From an uncultured Verrucomicrobia subdivision 3 bacterium (GTDB taxonomy: Bacteria; Verrucomicrobiota; Verrucomicrobiae; Limisphaerales; UBA11358): DNA of 64,000 bases. The notes under the pieces were generated by a model, which ran no database searches, had not been told where the DNA came from, and saw nothing but the letters and a program-made list of their open reading frames with translations. The position numbers and the translations under genes were made by a program. Numbering within the stretch: position 1 is the stretch's first letter; the number at the start of each line of letters is the position of its first letter. Positions 19,423-26,855 of this stretch are shown one piece after another. The DNA is taken from positions 1-64,000 of the forward strand of contig CAIXPZ010000029.1 in NCBI GenBank assembly GCA_903921455.1, given 5' to 3'.

Positions 19423-20430
19423 TTACGCCGAATCCCCGGCTTGTAAAGCGCGTTTTCGGTCGCGCCGCTCCCAATACCAGGCAATCCAGACGGTGATTTC
19501 GTAAAGCAGTTGCAGCGGCACGAACATGACAATCTGCGTGATCACCTCCGGCGTGGTCAGTAGCGCGCCGAGAATCAGGTTGATGACGATCATGTAGCGC
19601 CGCGCCTTGGACAGGATCGAGTAATTCAACACGCCGATCTTGACGAGCGTCAGGATGACGACCGGCAGTTCAAATCCCAGCCCCATGCCCAGCATGAAGC
19701 GGCAGACAAAGCTGATGTATTCTTCCGCCCGCCACTGAAAAGCACCGAGGCCCAGCCACTGCGAATACATCTGTGAGGCCGCCAGCGCAATCGGCATGAG
19801 GATGAAATAACAGAAGGACACGCCCGCCAGAAACAGCGCCGAGCCGATGGCGAGGCCGCGGTAAATATATTTACGCTCCCGCATTTTTAACGCTGGAAAT
19901 ACAAACGAGGCGATGAAATAAAACACCACCGGCGCGGACAGCACCAGTCCGCCGTAAAGCGCCACTTGAAACGCCACGAAAAAGCCACCCGCCGGACTCA
20001 GATTGACCAGCTCAATCTTCATGTGCTGGGCAATTTCGGCGGCTTTCGGGTCGGGGTTCACGCGCCAGCCCAAGACCTGATTGGTCCCGAGGGTGAGCGG
20101 TTCGACCGTGATGGCCACGAAACGGTTGGAACCAAGCCCGAGGGAATTCTGCTGTTCCGTCGTGAGTTGAAAATCGGCCAGATGGTTGGTGCCGAAGCTG
20201 ACGGCGACCACTTGATTGGTGCCGGGATAGGTGACCCGGGCGCGGGTTAGCGGCCATTTGAGCACCGCCATCACATAATTACCGGCAATGAGACAGAGCA
20301 GCATGGCCAAGGCGACGGTTGCCGCCGTCTTGATCATCACCCAGCGGAAATCCTCAAGGTGGTCGAGAAAGGACTTTATAGGGCCGCCCTCGGATTCCTC
20401 CGAAAGCTCCGAATCTTGGTCGCCAACCAT
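19423..20430 (-). CDS. tatC: Sec-independent (Tat) protein translocase TatC
   Basis: 335 residues, longer than the usual about 250. TatC is the membrane receptor for twin-arginine signal peptides. The N-terminal acidic segment before helix 1 (FLDHLEDFRWVMIKTA) is present. Helices 2-6 follow from LSPAGGFFVAFQVALYGGLV, with the conserved FELPVVILTLVKIGVL near the C-terminal half and the closing TPEVITQIVMFVPLQLLYE. The extra length is an insertion of about 70 residues (about 55-125) in the first periplasmic loop, between the end of helix 1 and the SPAGGFF motif. The insertion holds repeated 'GTNxV/L' phrases. tatA lies 12 bases upstream. Confidence 0.95.
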   Translation of the reverse strand: MVGDQDSELSEESEGGPIKSFLDHLEDFRWVMIKTAATVALAMLLCLIAGNYVMAVLKWPLTRARVTYPGTNQVVAVSFGTNHLADFQLTTEQQNSLGLGSNRFVAITVEPLTLGTNQVLGWRVNPDPKAAEIAQHMKIELVNLSPAGGFFVAFQVALYGGLVLSAPVVFYFIASFVFPALKMRERKYIYRGLAIGSALFLAGVSFCYFILMPIALAASQMYSQWLGLGAFQWRAEEYISFVCRFMLGMGLGFELPVVILTLVKIGVLNYSILSKARRYMIVINLILGALLTTPEVITQIVMFVPLQLLYEITVWIAWYWERRDRKRALQAGDSA

Positions 20431-20442
20431 TCCAGAGTGGCG

Positions 20443-20706
20443 TTAAACTTTCGGCGGCGTGGAAGATTGCGCAACCGGCAGATCAGCGCGCGAAGGCGCC
20501 GGCGGCGCGGGCTTGGCCGGCGTCTCCACTTGCGCGTTTTGGATCTCGTCCGTCACTTCGCGCGTGGCTTTCTTGAATTCCTTGATGCCCGTGCCCAGAC
20601 CCTTCGCCAGTTCCGGCAACTTCTTGGCACCGAACAAAATCAAGACCACGGCGAGAATCAGGATGATTTCCCAGCCACCAAAAAAACCTGCAAGCATTGC
20701 GTTCAT
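20443..20706 (-). CDS. tatA: Twin-arginine translocase subunit TatA/TatB family
   Basis: 87 residues. One N-terminal membrane helix ([22 protein letters not shown]) is followed by an amphipathic helix ([20 protein letters not shown]) and a Pro/Ala-rich tail, the standard TatA layout. The [14 protein letters not shown] hinge is conserved. A single TatA-type protein is paired with TatC here, so it may do both TatA and TatB work. It precedes tatC in the same orientation by 12 bases. Confidence 0.94.
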   Translation of the reverse strand: MNAMLAGFFGGWEIILILAVVLILFGAKKLPELAKGLGTGIKEFKKATREVTDEIQNAQVETPAKPAPPAPSRADLPVAQSSTPPKV

Positions 20707-20765
20707 AATATGATTGTTTCTGAATTTACCCTACGCCGCCGGGTGAATTAAGTAAAGCCGCAAAA

Positions 20766-20791
20766 AAGGCCGCGCGGTCAGGCGCGGCCTT
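20766..20791 (-). terminator. Intrinsic terminator after pal
   Basis: A 10-bp stem AAGGCCGCGC / GCGCGGCCTT (20766-20775 and 20782-20791), followed on the minus strand by TTTTTTG. It closes the tolQ-tolR-tolA-tolB-pal operon and separates it from tatA-tatC. Confidence 0.88.
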
Positions 20792-20813
20792 GAATTGGAA
20801 GCTTTTCGCTGAA

Positions 20814-21428
20814 TTAAACGCCGGCTTTCGGGTGTAGCAGCACGAAATCATCGCGGCGGTTTTTGCCCCAGGCGGCTTCATCGTGGCTGGGATCGGCGGG
20901 TTTGTCCTTGCCGTAGCTGATGGTACGGATGCGGTCGGGGCTGACGCCGGCTTTGGCCAACGCTTCGCGGGCAGCCAGCGCGCGGCGTTCGCCGAGCGCG
21001 CGATTGTATTCTTCGGTGCCGCGTTCGTCGCAGTTGCCTTCGATGAGGAGTTTGTCGTTGGCATTGCCCTTCAGGGTCGAGGCCACAGCTTGGATGTTCA
21101 ACTGCTCGCCCTTCTTGATGGCCGCGCTGTCGAACGCGAAGTGGATCGTGTTCGCCGCGAGCGCCGCCGTGTCTTTGATCATTCCGTCAAACGTGTCGAG
21201 GCCTGCCGTGTCGCCACCACCCGGTTTGGCATTGATGCCCGTGCCTCCAGTATCGCCTCCGATAGTTCCTCCACCCGAAACCGTAGGGCCGCCGGTGTCA
21301 CCACCTACATTGCCTCCGGACGATCCCGGGATCGGCGTGGTTTTCACGGGCGTATGTTTGCAGCCGGTGGTGGCCAGCGTCGCGGCGAGCGCGAGCACCA
21401 GCGAAAGAGTCATCTGGTTCAGTTTCAT
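20814..21428 (-). CDS. pal: Peptidoglycan-associated lipoprotein Pal (OmpA-family)
   Basis: 204 residues. Outer-membrane lipoprotein that binds peptidoglycan and works with TolB. The N-terminus ends in a lipobox at LATTGC (Cys at about 23). A Gly/Thr-rich flexible linker spans about 35-75. The OmpA-like domain (about 90-200) has NTIHFAFDSAAIKK, LLIEGNCDERGTEEYNRALGE and the Asp/Arg pair that contacts diaminopimelate. The Gly-rich 'GGDTGG' linker repeats are unusually long for Pal. It follows tolB by 61 bases and ends the tol operon. Confidence 0.94.
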   Translation of the reverse strand: MKLNQMTLSLVLALAATLATTGCKHTPVKTTPIPGSSGGNVGGDTGGPTVSGGGTIGGDTGGTGINAKPGGGDTAGLDTFDGMIKDTAALAANTIHFAFDSAAIKKGEQLNIQAVASTLKGNANDKLLIEGNCDERGTEEYNRALGERRALAAREALAKAGVSPDRIRTISYGKDKPADPSHDEAAWGKNRRDDFVLLHPKAGV

Positions 21429-21489
21429 AATTTTATTATTCAGTTAATTGGTTAAATTTGCGGTTAAAAATTCGTGACGAAAAAGAAAA

Positions 21490-22662
21490 TCATTTCGCCC
21501 AAGCGGGCTGGGAACTGCTTCCGGTCGCTCGCGCACAATCCTTGTATTGTTTGGTGAAAACGTCAAGCACAGACAGCACCTGCCGGTAGCCCATCGAGCG
21601 GTTGTAAACCAGCGTCCGCGAGTTCGGCGCCCAGGACGGGTTCTGCCCGCTCACCAGCACCGCCGGCGGCAAACTGCCGTCCACCGGCACCACGCAGACG
21701 TTGAAGTCGCCCATCTGCGACGTGAATGCGATCCACTTGCCGTCCGGCGACCAATCGGGCTCGGTGGGATTGGATGCGCCGACGGTGTTGAGATATTGCA
21801 CCGTGCCGCCGCCCGCCGGAACCTTCGCTAGCCGCCGCCGCTCGTTGTGCTTCGTCGCAAAACAAATCCAGCTTCCATCCGGCGACCACGTCGGCGAGGA
21901 GTCCTCGATGCCCGTCGTGAGCTGCTTCAAACCCGTGCCGTCCGCATTGCACACCCAGACGTTCGGGCTGCCGCCCTTGCTTAAAATCATCGCGATCTTC
22001 GAGCCGTCCGGCGAAACCGCCGCGCTCGTGTTCAAGCCGGAATAGCCCGCGACCACGCGCCGCTGTCCGGTGGACAGGCTGTGGTAAAAGATGTCCGGAT
22101 TGCCGCGGGCATAGCTCGTGTAATACACCGCCAGCTTGCCCGGCGACCACGCCGGCTTGGCGACTATCGCGCCATCCGTCGTCACCGACTGCGCGCCGTG
22201 GCCGTCAAAATCCGCGACGTAAATTTCGCCCGAGCCATTGCCCGACGGCTGTGATTTGTAGGCGATTTTTGTCAGACCAATGCCCTTCTTGCCGGTGACC
22301 GCCTCCACGATTTCATTCGCAAACAAGTGCGCCTGCCGCCGCAGGCTCGCGCCGTTGTAGCTGCGCGAGAGCAGCACGCGCTTGGCAAATTTGTCCGTGA
22401 GGCTGCCGGTGAGGTTGCCGGCGTCGCTGCCGCTGATGAGATACTGCGCCGCATCCGGCGTGACAAAGCTGAAGCCTTGCACCGTCAGATCAAATTTCAA
22501 AACCTCCACACCCTCACCGGTAAAGCCGCTCATGGAAACGGGGATCGGTTTCTGGCCGAAAAAATTCCCAGTATGTTCGATATTGATTTCCTGCGCCTGC
22601 GCGCCCATGAGCGCAACCGCGGCGAGGCCGATGGTTAGAAAGTTGAGAATTAATTTTTTCAT
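21490..22662 (-). CDS. tolB: Tol-Pal system periplasmic protein TolB
   Basis: 390 residues. It begins with a signal peptide (cleavage likely after ALMGAQA) and an N-terminal alpha/beta domain. A six-bladed beta-propeller follows, built from repeats such as AWSPGKLAVYYTSYARGNPD, AVSPDGSKIAMILSKGG, TWSPDGSWICFATKH and DWSPDGKWIAFTSQMGDF (about 170-370). The 'SPDG' turns are typical. TolB shuttles between Pal and TolA during envelope constriction. Its start overlaps the tolA stop by 4 bases. Confidence 0.95.
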   Translation of the reverse strand: MKKLILNFLTIGLAAVALMGAQAQEINIEHTGNFFGQKPIPVSMSGFTGEGVEVLKFDLTVQGFSFVTPDAAQYLISGSDAGNLTGSLTDKFAKRVLLSRSYNGASLRRQAHLFANEIVEAVTGKKGIGLTKIAYKSQPSGNGSGEIYVADFDGHGAQSVTTDGAIVAKPAWSPGKLAVYYTSYARGNPDIFYHSLSTGQRRVVAGYSGLNTSAAVSPDGSKIAMILSKGGSPNVWVCNADGTGLKQLTTGIEDSSPTWSPDGSWICFATKHNERRRLAKVPAGGGTVQYLNTVGASNPTEPDWSPDGKWIAFTSQMGDFNVCVVPVDGSLPPAVLVSGQNPSWAPNSRTLVYNRSMGYRQVLSVLDVFTKQYKDCARATGSSSQPAWAK

Positions 22663-23534
22663 CCGAGCATCCGTTTCGCTTTGAGGTTAAAGTTGATGAT
22701 AAACGTCCGTTCTTTTTCTTTCGCGCCGTCCGGAAACGGCGCTACGAAAGTCACGCGGTCAAGCGTCCGGCGCACGCTGTCATCCACACGCGCGTCCCCC
22801 GACGCATCAAGGATGCGCGAGGTGATCACCGAGCCATCGCGGCTGATGGTCACGCTGACGCGAGTGTTAGCGTCGTCGCTGGAAGTGTCGTCCGGCGGCG
22901 TCCAAGCTTGCTCATAAACGCTTTTTACGACTGATGCGTAATTCGCATACGACACGCTGCCGGTGCCGGGCATTTCCACCGTCGTCGCAGAAGAAGAATT
23001 TTCTTTGATGGCGCGAGCGGCGTTGGCAATGGCCTTGGCGTGGCGTTTTGCTTCTTTGGCTGCTTCGCGCGCGTCGGCATCACTGGTGTCCGGCGTCACT
23101 TTAGGCGTGTTGCGGACAACTTGCTTGGTCAAATCCACTTTGATCTTGTGCGTCTTGGGCGCTGGCTCGGTGTTGTCCACCGGCTTCAAATCTTCGGCCG
23201 GAAGTTTTTTAGGTTCGGGCTTGAAAAATTTCTCCACCTTTTCCACTAGCGTCGGAGGCGTGACCACCGGCTTGGGCGGCGGAGGCTGTGGTGTTGGTGG
23301 AGTGGGTTGCGGCGCGGGTGGTTGCACGACGGGCTTTGCCGCCGGCGGTTGGGCGGCTTTGACACCGCTGCTATACATCGCGTCAATGGTTGTGGACGGA
23401 ATCACGTCGAGCAGTTGGGTCTCATCCGGTTTGCTGTGGCTGGTGAAAAAGGCCGAACCAAAAACCAGAATCAACACCAGCAACAGGTGAAAACCTGCCG
23501 TGGCAATGAGACATTTTTTTTGGAGACGATTCAT
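22659..23534 (-). CDS. tolA: TolA/TonB-like energy transducer
   Basis: 291 residues. One N-terminal membrane helix (about 9-30) anchors it in the inner membrane. A Pro/Lys-rich periplasmic stretch follows (about 60-150), then an Ala/Lys helical part, then a C-terminal TonB-type domain with VSITRDGSVITSRILDASGD and an R-T-L-D-R-V ending. The context (tolQ, tolR, tolB, pal) makes it the TolA of this system, although the C-terminal domain by itself looks TonB-like. It overlaps both neighbours by 4 bases. Confidence 0.88.
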   Translation of the reverse strand: MNRLQKKCLIATAGFHLLLVLILVFGSAFFTSHSKPDETQLLDVIPSTTIDAMYSSGVKAAQPPAAKPVVQPPAPQPTPPTPQPPPPKPVVTPPTLVEKVEKFFKPEPKKLPAEDLKPVDNTEPAPKTHKIKVDLTKQVVRNTPKVTPDTSDADAREAAKEAKRHAKAIANAARAIKENSSSATTVEMPGTGSVSYANYASVVKSVYEQAWTPPDDTSSDDANTRVSVTISRDGSVITSRILDASGDARVDDSVRRTLDRVTFVAPFPDGAKEKERTFIINFNLKAKRMLG

Positions 23535-23950
23535 CGGGGTGTCGGGTCAGTGCGCAACGAGTAACGCGTGATGCCGTATTTCTGACAGCCGTCAATAATC
23601 TGGGCGACGAGATCGTAACGGCAATCCTTGTCAGCGCGAATGTAAACCACGAGATTCGGATTGGATCGGGATTCACCGGCGAGCTGGGAAATAATCTGCG
23701 GCAGTTGCATCTTCCGTTTATCGAGCGCGTAATAACCTGTGTTGGAGATTTCGACGGTGCGGATGTCGGATTTTTTCAGTTGTTTTTCTGTTTGGCCGAC
23801 TCCGCGCGGCAGTTTCAACTCGATGCTTTTCTCCAGCAACGGCGTGGTGATGACGAAGATGATGAGCAGCACGAACGCCAAATCCAGCAACGGCGTGATG
23901 TTGATTTCACTCAACGTCACGAGATGACTGCGTTGGGAGAAGCGGCGCAT
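23531..23950 (-). CDS. tolR: TolR/ExbD-family proton-channel subunit
   Basis: 139 residues. One membrane helix (LLDLAFVLLIIFVITTPLL, about 20-38) contains the functional aspartate (Asp in LLDLAF). A periplasmic domain follows, with ELKLPRG and VVYIRADKDCRYDLV. TolR forms the proton-driven motor with TolQ and energises TolA. It lies 8 bases after tolQ and overlaps tolA by 4. Confidence 0.95.
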   Translation of the reverse strand: MRRFSQRSHLVTLSEINITPLLDLAFVLLIIFVITTPLLEKSIELKLPRGVGQTEKQLKKSDIRTVEISNTGYYALDKRKMQLPQIISQLAGESRSNPNLVVYIRADKDCRYDLVAQIIDGCQKYGITRYSLRTDPTPR

Positions 23951-23958
23951 GGCAAAAT

Positions 23959-24684
23959 TTATTCGTCGGCGAGAAATTCCGTTTCCATCTTGGAAACCAG
24001 TTCCTGCGCGAAGTTATCCAGCTCGACCGTGAAGGCGCGCAGATTGTGGACGAGCCAGTTGTAGCCGAACATCGAGGGGATCGCCACCAGCAGGCCGGCA
24101 ACCGTGGTGACGAGGGCGGCGGAAACGCCCGGCGCCATCGCCGCCATCGTGGCCGAGCCTTGCTGGGCGATGCCGGCAAACGTGCTCATCACGCCCCAGA
24201 CCGTGCCGAGCAAACCCATGAACGGCGCGCCGCTTACCGCAATCGCGAGCAAAATCAAGCCAGACTCTAGCTTGAGCGATTCCTTGGCGACGACATTCTC
24301 AATGGCGCGCTTGATATGCTCCATGTTTTTGAGGCTGATGTTTTGTTTGGCGCGTTCGCCGCTCGGCCCGCGCAGGCGCGCATCGAGTTGCACGCAGCCG
24401 GCCTGATACACGGCGTAGAGCGGACAGCCGTTCACTTCCAGTTTGCGGTCAAACATCTCCAGCACGGCCTTTTGCGACGTGAATTCCTGACCAAACAGGG
24501 AGTTTAATTTCCGCGCGCGGCGCATTTGAATGACTTTTGACATCATCACGAACCACGCGGCAATGGAAAAAATGAAGAGCAGCGCGATGATGGCTTTCGC
24601 CTCAATGGTCGCCCTGTCCCAGATATAAAGGAGTTCGGTCTGATTAGAGGCCGCTCCGATGAGTGTAAAAGGTATCCCGCTCAT
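23959..24684 (-). CDS. tolQ: TolQ/ExbB (MotA/TolQ/ExbB) proton-channel protein
   Basis: 241 residues from the ATG at 24684, which is preferred over an upstream in-frame start because it places the first helix (AIIALLFIFSIAAWFVMMSK) near residue 30. Helices 2 and 3 lie in the second half with the family signature GAPFMGLLGTVWGVMSTFAG and AMAPGVSAALVTTVAGLLVA (about 160-205). First gene of the tol operon. The opposite-facing TMTC-like gene starts 163 bases upstream, so promoters for both lie in that gap. Confidence 0.95.
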   Translation of the reverse strand: MSGIPFTLIGAASNQTELLYIWDRATIEAKAIIALLFIFSIAAWFVMMSKVIQMRRARKLNSLFGQEFTSQKAVLEMFDRKLEVNGCPLYAVYQAGCVQLDARLRGPSGERAKQNISLKNMEHIKRAIENVVAKESLKLESGLILLAIAVSGAPFMGLLGTVWGVMSTFAGIAQQGSATMAAMAPGVSAALVTTVAGLLVAIPSMFGYNWLVHNLRAFTVELDNFAQELVSKMETEFLADE

Positions 24685-24846
24685 AAAATTCAAAACTTGG
24701 TGGTGAGGAACCGGTTTGGGCCAAGTGACGGTGCCCGAGCATTCGACCGTCACGCGGATTATCATTGCCAGCGGCGGAAAATGCAAAAACAATTTCGCAG
24801 GGAAAATTTACTTTGCGGCGGCAGGGAAATCACTTAAAAGAACCGA

Positions 24847-26817
24847 ATGTCGCGTTTTCGCCTTACGGTGCTGCTGCTCTCGCTGATTACTCTGGCGCTT
24901 TACCTGCCGGCGGTGCGTTATGATTATCTGACTTATGACGATGATGATTACGTCACCAATAACAGTATGGTGCAAAATGGCCTGACGCTGGATGGAATCA
25001 AATGGGCTTTCACGACCATGCACGCGAGCAATTGGTTTCCGCTCACCTGGATGTCGCACATGATGGACAGCAGCCTTTTCGGCCACGGCCCTGCTGGACC
25101 GCATCTGACCAACATCTTATTGCACACGGCGAATACGGCATTGTTGCTCCTGCTGTTGGTGCGCCTCACCGGCAGATTATGGCCGTCCGCGTTCATTGCC
25201 GCGTTGTTTGCGTGGCATCCGATGCATATTGAATCCGTCGCGTGGATTTCTGAACGCAAGGATGTGTTGAGCACATTTTTCGCGCTGCTGGCCTTGCTGA
25301 ATTACGCGCGGTACGTTGAGGAATCCAAAGTCCAAAGTCCAAAGTCCAAAGTTTATTTTGCGTGGAGTCTCGCGACATTCGCGCTTGGCCTGATGGCAAA
25401 ACCAATGCTCGTCACGCTGCCTTGCGTGCTGCTGCTGCTGGACTTCTGGCCGCTCCGAAGAATGTCAAATTTCAAACAATTGCTTTTTGAAAAATGGCCA
25501 TTCTTTCTCATCACCGCGGCTTCCTGCGCCATTACGTTCCTCGCGCAATCCCAGCGCGGCGGCAGCGCCGTCGTCTCGCTGGTGACTGTCCCGCTGCATT
25601 ACCGGCTTAAAAGCGTGCCGCTGGCCTACGTTGAATATCTGGGAAAAACCTTCTGGCCGGCCAAACTCGCTATTTTTTATCCGCTGCACGAAAAAATCCC
25701 CGCCAGCGCCGTCGCAGCCTCGGTCGCCCTGCTGGTTTTAATTTCATTGGGCGCCTGGTGGCTGCACCGCACGCGACCCTATCTGCTTACCGGCTGGCTG
25801 TGGTTCATCGGCATGCTGGTGCCGGTCATCGGCCTTGTTCAAGTTGGTGGTGCCGCGCTCGCCGACCGCTACAGCTATTTGACGTCGGTCGGCATTTTTA
25901 TCGCCGTCACTTTTGCCCCGTGTGATTTCGCCGCGCGTTTCAAAATTTCCAAGTCCGCGCTCGCGGGGATTGCTATTTTCATTCTCGCCGCCTGTGTCGT
26001 CACGATGGAAAACCAGCTTCGGCATTGGCAAAATAGCGTTACCCTTTTCCAGCATGCGCTCGCCGTGACCGCCGACAACGACGTCGCCCGCAACGACCTC
26101 GGCGTCGGGTTGGAACAGCAAGGCCACCTCGCCGAAGCCGCCGAGCAATACCGCGCCGCCGCGCGCCTTGAACCCGACCGCTATCAGGGCCATCATAATC
26201 TCGCCAACATGCTCGACCGGCTGGGCCGTCCGGCGGAAGCCCTGGTGGAACATCGCGAAGCCGTGCGCCTCGGCCCGGATACCCAATTCCTTCACCACGT
26301 CCTCGGACTGGCGCTCATCAACGCTGGCCAGACCAACGAGGCTCTCAAGGAGTTTTCCGAAGCGGCGCGCCTCGACCCGCATTACGCGTGGCCACATGTC
26401 GAGATCTCAAAAATTTATCTTCGACAAAACCGCGACGACGACGCGTTGGTCGAACTACGCACGGCGCTGCGGATTGACCCGGATAATATTGAAATTCTGA
26501 CCTTTGGCGCGCAGGTGCTCGCTGCCTCAGAAAATCCTGCCACGCGCAATGGACCGATGGCTTTCACCCTTGCCGCCAAGGCCAATCTGCTCACCAACGG
26601 CAGTCGCCCGTCCGTGCTGGACGTGTTGGGCATGGCCTGCGCCGAGTTGGGAAAATTTAACGAAGCGCAATTGGCCGCGCAAACCGCGCTGGAAGTGGCC
26701 CGCGCTTTGAAAATGAGCCAGCTCGAGCCGATTCAGCAACGGCTGGAACTCTATAAAAAACAGCAGCCGTGGCGGGAACCCTTCGGCGCGACTAACGCGC
26801 CGGCATTCAGGCATTGA
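24847..26817 (+). CDS. TMTC-like membrane protein with C-terminal TPRs (candidate GT-C glycosyltransferase)
   Basis: 656 residues. About ten membrane helices occupy residues 5-400 and tetratricopeptide repeats lie at about 405-640. The first loop carries YDDDDYVTNN, with clustered acidic residues as in GT-C glycosyltransferases, then NWFPLTWMSHMMD, LLHTANTALLLLLL and WHPMHIESVAWISERKDVLS. The architecture matches bacterial relatives of TMTC O-mannosyltransferases. Substrate and activity are unproven. A run of four TCCAAAG heptads (25324-25351) encodes part of a variable loop after helix 5. A clear paralogue is encoded at 51935-53944, and both end with the same LELYxKxQPWRExF tail. Convergent with the YfhO-like gene. 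Confidence 0.83.
   Translation: MSRFRLTVLLLSLITLALYLPAVRYDYLTYDDDDYVTNNSMVQNGLTLDGIKWAFTTMHASNWFPLTWMSHMMDSSLFGHGPAGPHLTNILLHTANTALLLLLLVRLTGRLWPSAFIAALFAWHPMHIESVAWISERKDVLSTFFALLALLNYARYVEESKVQSPKSKVYFAWSLATFALGLMAKPMLVTLPCVLLLLDFWPLRRMSNFKQLLFEKWPFFLITAASCAITFLAQSQRGGSAVVSLVTVPLHYRLKSVPLAYVEYLGKTFWPAKLAIFYPLHEKIPASAVAASVALLVLISLGAWWLHRTRPYLLTGWLWFIGMLVPVIGLVQVGGAALADRYSYLTSVGIFIAVTFAPCDFAARFKISKSALAGIAIFILAACVVTMENQLRHWQNSVTLFQHALAVTADNDVARNDLGVGLEQQGHLAEAAEQYRAAARLEPDRYQGHHNLANMLDRLGRPAEALVEHREAVRLGPDTQFLHHVLGLALINAGQTNEALKEFSEAARLDPHYAWPHVEISKIYLRQNRDDDALVELRTALRIDPDNIEILTFGAQVLAASENPATRNGPMAFTLAAKANLLTNGSRPSVLDVLGMACAELGKFNEAQLAAQTALEVARALKMSQLEPIQQRLELYKKQQPWREPFGATNAPAFRH
25324..25351 (+). 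repeat. Four perfect tandem copies of the heptad TCCAAAG inside a coding region
   Basis: The four identical 7-bp units encode ESKVQSPKSKV in the TMTC-like protein. Because 7 is not a multiple of 3, gain or loss of one unit shifts the reading frame. The paralogue at 51935-53944 has a different, unrelated stretch in the same loop. The same heptad occurs in inverted arms at 35212-35284. Confidence 0.85.
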
Positions 26818-26855
26818 TCAACCACGTAACCCCAGCCGCGAAAATCGGGCACGGC

